From contig OX422218.1 of NCBI GenBank assembly GCA_949130495.1, positions 42,106,651 to 42,170,650 of the forward strand: a stretch of 64,000 nucleotides of DNA, given 5' to 3'. The stretch comes from Sambucus nigra. Its lineage: Eukaryota > Streptophyta > Magnoliopsida > Dipsacales > Adoxaceae. The position numbers were made by a program, and so were the translations under genes. Positions 1 through 12,532 of this stretch are shown in pieces. Numbering within the stretch: the first letter of the stretch is position 1; every line of letters begins with the position of its first letter. The notes below the pieces were generated by a model. It searched no databases, was not told the DNA's origin, and worked only from the letters and a program-made list of their open reading frames with translations.

Positions 1-1911
1 AACGTCTCTCAATTATTTTTTGATGATGACTGTTTCCTTTTTAGTGAGTTTGGGTTGAGTGAGATGTTTACGAACTAGTCGTAGGTCAAAATATCAAGAT
101 TGATAAATTTGGGATTGGGTTCAGTAGAAGTACTTCTATTGAGCATAATTGAGACATTAATAAGGCAATAGGGATTAGAAAGGGGTTATAGATGATAGAT
201 AGTTGGATCTTTCGTAGATGGTAGGCAAATCTAAAAAAGAGGTTTTGGCGGGTTTAAAGGAGAAAGTGTAGAAAAAAGTAAGGGGGCAAAGGTCCTTATG
301 TCTAAAACGAGCAAGGAAGACCTGATTAAGGCAGTCGTGAGTTTTTTTAAAATCCTTGACTATGTTCTGAGGATCTTCAATCTCCGATGATAACGTTTTA
401 GTGGCCATAGGGGAAAAAATAAAAAGAGTGGTTGGTCTAGTTGGAAAAAATTGTGTATGTCCAGAAAAGTGTGTAGGTTAAGCTTTCGAGATCTTAAAAC
501 TTTTAACCTTGCCCTTATTTTTAAATAGGAGGGGACTATCCTGAAAAATCCATATTCTTTAGTTAGTCATATTCTGAAGGCCAGGTACATTCTTAGTTGC
601 TCCTTTTGGTAGGCATAACGGGGCTACAATCTTTCATATATTTTGAGTAGTATTTGGGATGGTAGATCTGTTTTAATTAGGGGGATGAGATGGAGAGTGA
701 AAATGGAGAAAATATTAAAATTTGAAGGATAATTGGATCCCTAAACCCCCTTATTCAAACTATTTTAGAGTCCTACACTTGAGCACAACATTTTTTGTCA
801 AAAGATCTCATTGAACAACTCACAGGTCAGTAGGACCTTAATTTCATGTCTTTGTGTTTTACTCGACAGGAAATTGATGATATTCTTAGGATCCCACTCA
901 ATGGGACGCTATTAAAAGGCTATAAAAAGAGAGAGAGATTTGGCACTTTGAAAAAAATGGAAAAAACTTTATGAAGAGTGCATACCACGTTGCATAGGTT
1001 ATTAGGTTAGGTAAGTGGGGAAGATAATTTAGTATCCATCATCTTCTTCTGGTCCCCAAAACTCGAATATTATTTGGTACGGTTTGTTGTCGAAAAAAAT
1101 AGAGAATTTTATTTCCTGACTTTGCCTAACTACTGTTCCCATGGGAGAAAATTTTCAAAAATGTAAAATGAAGTCCCAATACCAGTGTTGTTATCTGTGA
1201 AATAGGGTGACTAACTCAGCTACTCATATTTTTTTGAGTTATCCATTGTAGTCAATGTTCTTAATTATTGTGTACAAAATTCAGAAGCCTTAGATGTCTC
1301 TATTATTGACATTTAAAACTTTAATTTTTTATATTTTTTTTTACCTTTTTTTAACGTTTAGAGTTGCAAATTCTCAAAAATGTTCTATGATTTAAGGGTC
1401 ATTTGTTTAAATTCCAGCCATCCTAATAAAATGGAAAATAAGATAAGGGTTATAACTGGATCAAGTTCCATTAAACTGAACTTTGATATTGCCACTTTTG
1501 ATGAGTCCAGAAGTTCAATAGTTGTAGTGATAATTAGAAATGATTGGGATGACTTTCTTGTGGGTTTATCCCAACATGTTTAGCAACCGCTTGAAGCTGA
1601 ATATGCGGAAGCACTGGCAGAAGATGTTGCACATGTGGTTTCTTCGAGAAGATTGTCAAAGCGTTATTCTTCGGCTTCGTAGCAAAGAAGAAATTTGGTT
1701 CGGTAGTGGAAACAACATTTCTTCAGTAAAAACGAGAACAACATTTCGCCAAAAGATTACGTTCTCTTTTGATAAATGGATTGGCAATGGGACCATCCCA
1801 TTTATTGGCTCAAAATGCCAAGTATGTTAGGTACTTTTGTGTATGGGATAGTAATATTCCACCCTTTCTAGACATTTATGTACACAACGATGTCTCCAGT
1901 CATGTGAATTA
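1..1911 (+). pseudogene. LINE (non-LTR retrotransposon) ORF2 remnant: end of reverse transcriptase, zf-RVT region, RNase H
   Basis: Decayed 3' half of a plant LINE ORF2, truncated by the window start. It opens with the reverse transcriptase catalytic block, read as SQLFFDDDC at about 4-33, where the usual FADD has become FDDD. The thumb follows (LCDDIN near 380-400), then the zf-RVT region from about 560 (LKARY-like start, WRV near 690, FEKMEK near 945). An RNase H-like domain begins near 1460 (IKLNFD, then VVVIIRN) and the frame ends at a TAA at 1909-1911. The frame changes many times and holds several stops, so no protein is made. A T/A-rich 3' untranslated stretch runs to about 2050. The LINE assignment rests on the order of these blocks; the exact clade cannot be told. 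Confidence 0.75.
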
Positions 1912-3426
1912 ATGAGAAGATTTTGTTTTTAGTTCAAAGAAAAAAAAAGGTTAAGGTATTTGAAAACAAATGAATTTGTTCATGAAGCCCCTGGTTCTCA
2001 TGAAATGTAAATGGTGGTTTTATTATATAAAGAAATGACTTTTTTTTTTTGTGGATAAAAAAAGAGGGTTTATTATACTAATATCTTAGTAAAAACTTTT
2101 GTTCATTCAAGATTCCCTTTTCGCAGGCTTACTATATATATTATCAAAAAGTGAAATAAATCTTCTCTTTTTTATCAAGAAATAAATATTGAAGTATTAA
2201 TTTCCCACTTGTGTATCATGATGCTTTCCACTTTATGTAAAGAGTTATTTTGTTGATTCCTTACTTTTCCTTTGCCCTGATGATCTTTAATAAAATTCAG
2301 TTTAGCTGCTTCTACATATATGGTAAATCTCATTGTTTATTGGCCAGTTTTCAAAAATGTGTTTGTTTCAAAATTTCCAAATATGCCAAAGTATAACTAA
2401 GTTAAGGATCTTAAGATGAATGTTATCCGTCGCTTTCTGTATTGTTTGGTAACATAGTTCAGCAGTTCAATGGGATTTACTTTTTGAAATAGAAAAAGTT
2501 TTTTTCTAATTTGATAAAAAAATCATTCATTTAAAGGGTTATGACAAGTGCTACGGTTATCATCCTTATTATTGTATAAGGAGCCGTTTTGGATCGAACA
2601 TGATTGGATGGCAAGATATATATATTTTTTTAAATGAACTTTTTATAATAAGCTTAGGAGAAATAGTATATTATTAGACATAATTTGAAGGAATGTATAC
2701 CGTTGATGGAAAAATGGCCTACCAGAGCTTATTCCAGTTAAAGGTTGAAAAGTTTGAAGGGATGGTTTTAATGTCGAGTCCAAAGTATGTGCGCTTAATT
2801 GAGAAAAACTTTTTTTAGTTCCTAACACCTTTGATCTTTTATGTTGAAAATAGGTAAAGAAAAGTACCATAAATATTAATGAATGTATCATAAAGAATGA
2901 AAATGTTAAAAGTGCTAAATGGTTCCTCTTTTTTATCGATCAATTATTTACAGTAAGATCTATCAGATTATAACGGATATCCACTACCCAATATTAATCA
3001 ATATCTTTTAAAATATGTATACCCATCCACTTATCCTTCCACATATTGATGATTTGGATGGAAATTGGTGAAGCTTTGATGATATTTTGGTATTTTTTAA
3101 TATTTTTAGTCATTTTATTTTATTAGTTTTGTATTATTTTTGTCACAATTTGCTGATTGTGTTATAGGGCTAACGAGAAGCCTTCTAGAAGGGAATTATA
3201 GGAATATGATGACAAGGGAGTGCTCCAAGATCATATCGCATCACATGGTCCTAAGCCCACTTTCCTATTTAGGGTATTGATGTCACCCTTGTGGATCCAT
3301 CGCATTCCCCATCTAAATACCTCTTTACCCCAAATAGTAAAACTGTTCTATGTTTCTTGAAATTGACAGTTAATCTTTCACTTGAGTGGCTTTTTATATT
3401 GCCATTGAAAACTTAATTACGTCAAT
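1912..3426. other. AT-rich stretch with no recognisable gene
   Basis: After the LINE tail (to about 2050) this stretch has only short open frames with no recognisable domain. The part just before 3427 ends in ACGTCA and is followed by a primer-binding-site-like sequence. It may therefore be the end of an old LTR, but no second copy lies in the window to confirm it. Confidence 0.4.
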
Positions 3427-3438
3427 TAGTATCAAAGT
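3427..3438 (+). other. Possible degenerate primer binding site (tRNA-iMet type)
   Basis: TTAGTATCAAAGT matches 9 of the 12 bases of the plant initiator-Met primer site seen elsewhere in this window (TGGTATCAGAGC). It lies five bases after a CA that could end an LTR and about 60 bases before a gag-like frame. Together these suggest the 5' end of an old plus-strand LTR retrotransposon. Weak on its own. Confidence 0.3.
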
Positions 3439-3499
3439 GAGGGACGCTTCACCCTTTGTTGTTCTTGTAAAATAAAAAATTACTGAAAACAAACAATTA

Positions 3500-4313
3500 A
3501 TGGCACTAAGAAAATCCACCAATGTTGAGAGAAGAAAGGTTTAATTGGAAGAGATCATAGCAATAATAACACATAAATTAACCTATTCCTCTATGAACAC
3601 CACCACCCTAGAACCTCTCAATACACCAATAGACCACCACCTAAATCTACCCCCTGCCACTACTCGAACTCCTGTTCAAAACCTCCTCTAGGGTACCAGT
3701 CGACCTCCCTGTTATAGATACCACCCCACTGTTCTGTCCTAACCAATGCCAAAAATCCTCCATCCAGCCACTTCTTCTACACACCTTGACCGTCGATTGG
3801 GAAAACAAAAGATCATCCCCACTGGATCTTCTCACCCGACTACTCCCTACCTCGAAAACCCCATATCGAACACCCTATTTTGTTCGGAACCCCAGATACT
3901 AATCAACCCTGGATTATCAAACCCTCACCTATGGTAAGAAAAAACAATCACCTAGGCTTGTCCGATCACTAACCGACTCGTACCCATACCTCTCTATAAC
4001 CCCACAACCCTTCTCCCACATGAAACCGTCGCTTTAAAACACCAAACTCAACTGACCCAATACACTCCGTACCCCTGTGTCGATTCCATCTGTTTCACCC
4101 AAAACAATCCTCAGATCCAATATTATCCCCTATTTTGAACTACCAGACCCAATTCCCATTTTTAAACTACAACAAACCCATGCAACACTATACTCGGGTA
4201 CCCCAACTTGACCGTATTTGGGAAACCTATCCTGCCATTTTCGTTCGAAAAATTCTTAAGACTCCACCCATGACTATCGTCAATGGGTTAATGAGTGACT
4301 ATAACAACCTTTG
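3500..4313 (+). pseudogene. Probable retrotransposon gag remnant, N-terminal half (+ strand)
   Basis: From an ATG at 3500 (MALRKSTNVERRK) the translation is rich in Pro, Thr, Ser and His, with frame changes and stops, down to the point where LTR family A inserted (4314). No domain can be named with certainty. The reading as gag rests on three things: a primer-site-like sequence just upstream, the proline-rich composition common in plant gag proteins, and a degenerate zinc knuckle in the same orientation just beyond the inserted LTRs (13673-13714). It could instead be another decayed coding sequence. Confidence 0.35.
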
Positions 4314-4738
4314 TGTGACAACTCGCCTAATAAAATACCGGGTGATCACTCCTATATCAAATTAAAATAGGAGTCTCATATGGATCATTCTTAGCATCAC
4401 TATCGAAAACCAATTTAATTACTAATAACCAATAAGGCCGGCGTCAAAATTTTACTTAACTAATCTTTTTAACCAAACCATACAATTTAAAAACATTTCA
4501 TAGTTATATAAACGAAGCTGAAATGAAATAAAATTACCGAACACTCGGTTTAAAAATCAATACAACCACATCGAATAAGTAAATGCAGTTGCATTATTAG
4601 TCCGAATGTTTATACAGTACCTCCTATCTATATCACAATGATAGAAGCGTCTAAAATAAACCTGCATGCATCCACAACTGCTGGAGCAGACGTCTGACTC
4701 GAAGGAATTGTCATTCAGGCGTCCCTGTGTCCGGACAC

Positions 4739-4740
<2 letters not shown>

Positions 4741-4778
<38 letters not shown>
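4741..4778. repeat. (TA)n microsatellite in LTR A copy 1
   Basis: An almost pure TA run. Copy 2 of the same LTR has a shorter tract at 7985-8010, as expected for slippage. The tract follows the GTCCCTGTG-type motif shared by the related LTRs, several of which carry a TA run at this place. Confidence 0.9.
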
Positions 4779-4779
<1 letters not shown>

Positions 4780-5025
4780 CAAGAGAGGAAAATATAGGAA
4801 CGTGTCAGACCCCGATTTGTGAAAATATTTTCCAAGTGCATAAATGATTTCTTTAGGAAAATATGTTTTATCTCATATTTAAATTGGTTTCGCACTCCCA
4901 AGGGATACACCACACCTCTCTTCTAATAGTGCACACCTAGTGCATACATTTAACCCTCCCAGTCCAACACAAACCCTAACTAATCCATAACCCCCAAACT
5001 ATATAAAATCCTAACCCTCCTAAGT

Positions 5026-5365
5026 ACTAAGGGCTCAACTTCTCCCTAGTCCCAAAACTATTCCGTATTCGTGTGTGGGGTGTCTCACAAAGCGAAATCC
5101 AAACAAGGAACCCCCCCGATACACTACTACTCGGCAGGGTCGATCTTCGAGATCCATTAGACCCTCGGTACACGAAACATATATATATATATATATATAT
5201 ACACAAATACAAACTTTTAATAATAGAGCACTAAGGGTTAAACTTCTCCCCAGTCTCAACACTAAGCCATGTTCGTGCGTGTGGTGTCTCGTGAAGCGAA
5301 ATCCAAACAAGGAACCCCCGGATACACTACTACATGGAAAGTTCAATCGTCAGGATCCATTAGGC
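5026..5365. repeat. Direct duplication inside LTR A (about 140 bp, period 204)
   Basis: The segment starting ACTAAGGG at 5026 recurs at 5230. Both units contain TCTCCC, a GGTGTCTC block, GCGAAATCCAAACAAGGAAC and GATCCATTAG. A TA-rich spacer separates them. The same duplication is present in LTR copy 2 (first unit split at 8295 by solo LTR B, second near 11138-11276), so it predates the LTR dimer. Confidence 0.8.
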
Positions 5366-6423
5366 CAATAATACTCATATAATACTTATATACTCATATT
5401 TCAACATAGATCTGAATCTATCTCTCGAACTGAGGTGTATTCTATAACATCCGGATCTATCTCCCGGACTCAGGCATATTATATATTCATCTTATCTCTT
5501 TATTTCATTGATATTTATATTACATTGTTCTCGTACACAAGTAATATACCATGCACACATGCATACAAACTATCTTAATGAGCTACAACTGGAGGATGCG
5601 GTCTCATAGTGCCGATCCAAAAAATCTAGGTTTACTCATATACCACGGTACCAAGCCGGAATCCATCACAGTCCTGTTAAATAAATACACAACGGTGGAG
5701 GCGGTCAGTTTCCACCTACAAGTGGAGTTACACACATCTCACTCGAACGCGGGACGATAAAAACCTGGGGACTATACTCACCCTGCTCCTCGAGCGAGGG
5801 GATTCATCCACATCGCGTAACGTCCCCGGATCGCACTAGAGCATATATATATAATTTGGTTGTGCCAACCCTATACCAAAGGAAAGCCCGTGGAAAGCAG
5901 CCTCTAAATACACATATACCATCACATACTGATACATATGTATTTATATCTTCACATATATATACTTTAATCATATAGTATATATATATAATATATATAT
6001 CGCTCCTCGAATATATACATATGGCCGTAATTACCAGACCTAAATCGATGACCAATAATCCCAAAGATTCTCATTAATAAATAATACATACCTTATTCCC
6101 ATATAAGGATTTATTGGATATCTCCAATAATACTAATTCACTCTCAGTGAATACAAACATATTCTCAATTTAACCCTAATCACCTCATAGGATTTTACCC
6201 AATAATAATCGATATAATTATGCTTCCTATACGCATAATTATATAGGCCTAAATAGCCACTGAAATAATCCCAAGGATTTTCTCTTTCATCTAAGGGTTT
6301 ATTTTCCCTCAAAACCCTCATCTAGGAGTCCTAATGTCTTAACTAGGATTCCCAATAAGAATCCCAAATTGTATTTTACTCCCCATACTCTTAAGGGAAG
6401 AAAACCAACAACTCTGACCAAAG

Positions 6424-6600
6424 CGAATCGATTCTCGCCATTTACTAATCGATTCGGGTGGGTGAATCGTTTCGGCCCCCAATCCGAATCGATTCGAAAA
6501 GTGTTCTGCAAGCAGGTCCTAAATGGAAAATCGATTCGGCCCACTGCAGAATCACAGATTCCCTTAGGCAAATCGATTTGGTCAAGAACCGAATCGATTC
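6424..6600. repeat. Palindrome cluster, family A copy 1 (GAATCGATTCG type)
   Basis: Seven spaced copies, some mutated, of the palindrome GAATCGATTC. The spacing is uneven (about 15-45 bases), unlike a microsatellite. The cluster lies 955-1131 bases from the LTR 5' end (7555), the same relative place as the clusters in families B to E. Confidence 0.85.
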
Positions 6601-7151
6601 AACTTGTTCGAGGGGCACTGTTTGGGCGATTTCTCAGACTCCAAAATACCCAATATCAACCCAAACTCCATTTTAATGGTTTCTAGTCTCAACCAACAAC
6701 CCTAATAACAACCTAACACCGATTTACAACTAATTCTTCCATAAATTTTGGTTATTAAACTACTTTCTTAGGTTTTGGATCTTAAAACCCCAAAAACCCT
6801 ACTTTTGACATTTCTCCCATTTCGATCTGATTTATTACTCCGTTATCATGGTTTTAATACTAGAAATCATTAAGAGTTTACACTGAATAATATGCAAACT
6901 CGTATCTAAGTTTTTCCCAATTTTATTTTAAGGGTTCTAACCCAAAATCAAATATTTACTGACTATGATATGAGATTTATGCTAAAAAGTAAATAAATCA
7001 AGTAAAAACTTGCCTGGACGTTAAAATCCGATGACCCGGTGTCGAATCTGGCGGAGTTTGGCCAGAATCTCCCGTTTCTCCCTCTTTTCTGTCCTCCTCT
7101 CCCTCTTCTCTTTTTTCTTTCCCGTTCTCTCTTCTCTCCTCCTTTCCCTTT

Positions 7152-7159
7152 CTTATATA
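7152..7159 (-). promoter_or_regulatory. Putative TATA box of LTR A copy 1
   Basis: TATATAAG on the minus strand, about 396 bases from the LTR 5' end and followed in minus sense by a long purine-rich (GA) stretch. Copy 2 keeps the motif at 13081-13088. Its position fits the U3 promoter, which would place the palindrome cluster in the transcribed leader. Not proven. Confidence 0.5.
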
Positions 7160-9749
7160 GGGAGGAAATAAAGGTTTATCACTTTAAACCCCAAAAATGA
7201 CTCGTTTACTCAATTACGAGTTACTAATACCCTATTCTGACTATCCCGGCCATTCCAAGATCAACCGCACACTCGAAATCTCTATTCGAGGTACTTGCCC
7301 GCAACTCAATAATTTACCCGAATACATCTCAATGCGGGTTTTCCAATTAAAATCTTAGCTCTTGTCGCTTTACTCAACGACGACATACAATTAAAATACT
7401 TCGACATATTTACTTAACCCCAAAAGTAAATATTTCACCCATTGACGATCATCAAATCCTTAAAAATCCCAAAAAATACTATTCCGATTTTTTTTCCAAA
7501 TTTCCAATTTATACCCAATTATGAAATTGAATTATCCCCAAAAGTATGGGTTGTTCCTCAAAACGCGTAATAAAATACCGGAGGATCACTCCTATATCAA
7601 ATTAAAACAGGAGTCTCATATGGATCATTCTTAGCATCACTGTCGAAAACGAATTTAATTACTAATAACCTATTAGGACGGGGTCAAAATTTTACTTAAC
7701 TAATCTTTTTAACCAAATCATACAATTTAAAAGCATTTCACAGTTATATAAATGAAACTGAAATGAAATAAAATTACCGAACACTCGGTTTAAAAATCAA
7801 TACAACCAAACCGAATAAGTAAATGCAGTTTGGTTATTAGCCCGAATGTTTATACAGTACCTCCTATCTAGATCACAAGGATATAAGTGTCTAAAATAAA
7901 CCTGCATGCATCCAAAGCTGCTGCAGCAGACGTCTGACTCGAAGGAATTGTCATCCAGGCGTCCCTGTGTCTGGACACCTATAAAATATATATATATATA
8001 TATATATATAGCAAGAGAGGAAAATATAGAAACGGGTCAGAGCCCGATTTGTGAAAATATTTATCTAGTGCATAAATGATTTATTTAGGAAAATTTGTTT
8101 TATCTCATATTTAAATTAGTATTGCACTCCCATGGGATACACCTCACCTCTCTTCTAATAGTTCACAGCTAGCGCATACATCTAACCCTCCTAGTCCAAC
8201 ACAAAGCCTAACTAATCCATAACCCCCAAAATATAGAAAATCCTAACCCACCTTAGTACTAAGGGTTAAATTCTCCCTAGTCCCAACACTATGCTGTGAC
8301 ACCCCGCCCAATTAAATATCGGGTGATCAGTCCTTTATAAAATTTAAAATAGAATGTTCGGTTAGTTCATACTTAGCATCACTGTCGAAAACATAATAAC
8401 TTATTTAATCACCTAATATAATTAAGCTAAGTGTCAAAACATTTTTCTTATTTATTTAAAACCATTTAATTACCAAACCATGTAGTTTAATATGCAACGT
8501 CCACGCACTATTAATTAATACAAATACTAACTCAGAATCGCATGCTGAAATAAATAATACTGGATAAAACATCCCAGTTCAAAACACTAAACCAAAACAA
8601 TAGTACCCATCAATCCAAATGAAAGAAAATGAGAAATAGAGAAAACATAATCTCTGAAACTATCTAAGGAAGGGGAGATACATGCCTACATAAAATGTCA
8701 TAATGAATCGGAATGGAATAATCGAAGCGACTAAACAAGGTCCTGCAGCTCCCATAACAGCTACAGCATACCACGCAAATCTGAAACTCTAAGCCTGATG
8801 TCCCTCCGGCTGAGCACCTGATATAATACATATATATAGCAAGAAAGAGAGAAGATGCAAGAAATGGGTCAAAGCCCGATGTGTAAAAATATTTGTTTAA
8901 GAAAGTATTTAAAATTTGCAGTAAAGCAAGTATTAATTACAAGTTAGTTCGAACTCTCTCTTGAGATTCACACCCCTCTTCTAATGTGCACACCTAACAC
9001 CCATCTACATTTTCTCCTTAGCTATACCTCCCAATATAACTAGTCTGAATCCATCCTAATAGTATTTACCCTCACTATTAGTATGCCCGTATCGCCCATA
9101 CAATACATTAACCCAGTAGCCTATGACGAAAAGCTAATTAACACATTTTCCATTTCCATAATAAGTCAAGTATTCGATTAGAATTTTCTTAACAAATTTC
9201 CATGCCCATATTCATTACTATACACACTAGATTTATTTACAATTCTCATATATATATATATATAACATGATACTGCACCCCCGTGCTATATCCCATTAGT
9301 GCACTTAATCAATTCTGTACCCCCGGGTTATCACCCATTAGTACACTTACAATACATATTTGTAACCCAGGGTGGTCACCCATTAGTACACTTATAATCA
9401 TAAGGTCCTCCCACCCCCGGGTTATCACCCATTAGTTCTTTTAATAATAACAATATGTAATAGGCATACACACATCCTATTATAATAAATAGGTATTTCA
9501 CTTACCTACCTATGCTTCTCTTACACATTTTAATTCCAACATTTCATAATAGTTATTGGGTTATTCTCCCTCTCGAAATCTCTATGGTACATTCTCTCCA
9601 TACCTAATTCATTAAAGTATTTAGCTTCTCATACTTCTTCCCAAATTCTACCTTACTTAAGTTTATTATTAGAAAATATATTTCTCATTTCTGAACTAAT
9701 AAACTCAAAACTGGCCTTAAAAGAAATTATCAAAACTTCACTCTGTCTC

Positions 9750-9820
9750 TTGAACGAGGTGGTATGTCGTTTGAACGAATGCCACGTGTCGCTCGAACGA
9801 CTTCGAGCGACTTCGCGCGA
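9750..9820. repeat. Palindrome cluster, family B (TTGAACGA / TCGAACGA type)
   Basis: Repeated arms of the form TTGAACGA, TCGAACGA and TTCGAGCGA. They lie 1153-1223 bases from the LTR 5' end, matching the position but not the sequence of the clusters in the other families. Confidence 0.65.
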
Positions 9821-10349
9821 GAAATCACTTTTCGTCCCCTACCCAGAATTTTCTACATTTTCCACCATTTTTAACCTCAAATCTCCTCCTTCAACACCCC
9901 AAATTCCAAATAAACAGTTATACATTAGATCCCATCAATAACATATGAATTCTAACATCCTAAGATCATGAATTCATTATGAATCATTCATAAAACGTGA
10001 AATCCCCAATTTAAATTTATCAAAACCCTAGTTCTTCCAATTTATGTTCAAGAGGCCATAATTTCTAGATTTGTTCTACATGCAAATTCCTCAAAATGAA
10101 ATTTCCAGTCTACATACATACATACATACATATACATACATAATTAGTCACAGAATTTATTTACACATTCAAATTCCTCAATTTCACCATTTTTATCAGC
10201 TACAACATAATCCTAACAATCCTACGCTAACATGAATCAGAATAATACCGAAACACAACAAGTTATAAACACTTGTCTTGGGTGAGCAGTCTGATTTCCG
10301 GATGTTGTTGGTATGGGTGTGTTCCCCTCGTCCCGATCTACACGGTGTC

Positions 10350-10368
10350 GGTGGTGGTGGTGGTGGTG
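10350..10368. repeat. (GGT)n microsatellite in solo LTR B
   Basis: A short GGT run just after a CGATCTAC motif. Element C has the same arrangement at 16668-16692 (GCGATCTACGCGG followed by GGT and GGC triplets), so this is a shared LTR module rather than a random microsatellite. Confidence 0.8.
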
Positions 10369-12333
10369 CAAGGTGATGTCGATTTAGCCCTCTTCTCTTA
10401 GCAAAAGTCTTCCCTCACACTTCCTATGGCCGTTCTTGATTTCTCCAGCTTTCTAACCCTAATGAATTTTTTTTTTGTCTGATTAATTAAGTCCTAATTT
10501 TCGTCCATTAATTAGGCCTAAAAATCCAATTTACCATAATACCCTTTCGGGGTGCCGGTTAGGCCTAAAATTGCCTCTGGACCCAAACTAAACATCCGAG
10601 TATACTATCTCGACTATTTCGACCCTACCGGACTCGACGGTACGCTCGAAATCATCATACGAGTTACTAAAAATAATTTATATATTTATTCCACCAAATT
10701 AGTCCCGACACGACTCACACGCGCGTATGACTTAATTCACTAAACTGTCGTATCACTATCTCTCGACAATTTATGAAAGTACATAGTTACATATTACATA
10801 TCACATAGTAATATTAAACTAATAAGTAATAACCCGTAGCACGCTAGTTAATATTCATTTTTATTTGATTCGGATTAATTAACAATTTAATTCTTCACAT
10901 TTATGTTTAATTAATTCCACCGTAATAAATAATCCCATAATTATTTAAATCATCAAAAATGTGGGGTATTACATATGCCGAATTCGTGCGTGGGGTGTCT
11001 TGAAAAGCGAAATCCAAACAAGGAACCCCCCCCGATACACTACTACTTGGCAAGGTCGATCTTCGAGATCCATTAGACCCTTAGTACACGAAACATATAT
11101 ATGTATATATATACATATACGAACTTTTAATAATAGAGAACTAAGGGTTAAACTTCTTCCCAGTCTCAACACTAAGTCAGGTTTCTGTGTGGGGTGTCTC
11201 GCGAAGCGAAATCCAAGCAAGGAACCCCCCCGATACACTACTACTTGGCAAGGTCGATCGTCGGGATCCATTAGGCCATTAGTACTCATATAATACTTAT
11301 ATACTCATATCTCAATATACATCCGAATCTATCTCCCGAACTGATGTGTATTCTATAACATCCGGATCTATCTCCCGGACTGAGGCATATTTTATATTCA
11401 TCTTATCTCTTTATTTCATTAGAGATTTATATTACATTGTTCTCATACACAAGTAATATACCGTGCACACATGCATAAAAACCATCTTAATGAGCTACAA
11501 CTCGAGGATACAGTCTCATAGTGCCGATCCAAAAAATCTAGGTTTACTCATATACCACGGTACCAAGCCGGAATCCATCATAGTCCTGGTAAATAAATAC
11601 ACAACGGTGGAGGCGGTCAGTTTCCACCTAATAGTGGAGTTACACACATCTCACTCGAACGCGGGATGATAAAAACCTAGGGACTATACTGACCCTGCTC
11701 CTCGAGCTAGGGGATTCATCCACATCGCGCAACCTCCCCGGATCTCACTAGAGCATATATATAATTTGGCTGTTCCAACCCTATACCAAAGGAAAGCCCG
11801 TTGAAAGCAGCCTCTAAATACACATATAACATCACATACAGATACATATGTATTTATATCTTATCATATATATACTTTAATCATATAGTATATATATATA
11901 ATATATATATCGCTCCTCGAATATATACATATGGCCATAATCACCAGACCTAAATCGATGACCAATAATCCCAAAGATTCTCTTTAATAAATAATACATA
12001 CCTTATTCCCGTATAAGGATTTATTGGATATCTCCAATTATACTAATTCACTCTCAATGAATACAGACATATTCTCAATTTCACCCTAATCACCTCATAG
12101 GATTTTACCCAATAATAATCGATATAATTATGCTTCCTATACACATAATTATATAGGCCTAAATACCCACTGAATAATCCCAAGGATTTTCTCTTTCATC
12201 TAAGTGTTTATTTTCCCTCAAAACCCTCATCTAGGAGTCCTAATGTCATAACTAGGATTCCCAATAAGAATCCCAAATTGTATTTTACTCCCCATGCTCT
12301 TAAGGGAAGAAAACCAACAATTCTGACCAAAGC

Positions 12334-12532
12334 GAATCGATTCGCCCCATTTGTGAATCGATTCGGGTGGGTGAATCGATTCGGCCCCCAATCCGAATCG
12401 ATTCGGAAAGTGTTCTACAAACAAGTCCTAAATGGAGAATCGATTCGGCCTAAATCCGAATCGATTCGGCCCACTACAGAATCACAGATCCCCTTAGGCG
12501 AATCGATTCGGTCAAGAACCGAATCGATTCGG
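12334..12532. repeat. Palindrome cluster, family A copy 2 (GAATCGATTCG, eight copies)
   Basis: Eight copies of GAATCGATTCG, better preserved than in copy 1, which lacks one unit. The cluster lies 955-1153 bases from the LTR 5' end at 13487. Confidence 0.9.

Larger units (their letters stand above)
4314..7555 (-). repeat. LTR of gypsy family A, copy 1 (left half of an LTR-LTR dimer)
   Basis: A 3.24-kb LTR in minus sense; on the plus strand it runs from TGTGACAACTCG to GGGTTGTT. It matches copy 2 (7556-13487, once the nested solo LTR is removed) along its whole length. It shares with families B to E the start TGTGACA, the block GCATCACTGTCGAAA, a GTCAG-CCCGAT motif near 4805 and a position-conserved palindrome cluster. 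Copy 2 begins directly at 7556, so the pair has no internal region. The flanks CTTTG (4309-4313) and CCCTG (13488-13492) match at only 3 of 5 bases, so a target duplication is not secure. Confidence 0.85.
8295..10973 (-). mobile_element. Solo LTR, gypsy family B, TSD TATGC
   Basis: A single 2679-bp LTR, plus-strand ends TGTGACACCCCG and GGGTATTACA, flanked by perfect 5-bp copies of TATGC (8290-8294 and 10974-10978). There is no internal region or second LTR, so it is a solo LTR left by LTR-LTR recombination. Its ends and internal motifs (a CATCACTGTCGAAAAC block near 8380, GGGTCAAAGCCCGAT near 8866) mark it as a relative of the Tekay-type families C and E. It sits inside the first unit of the internal duplication of LTR A copy 2. 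Confidence 0.93.
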
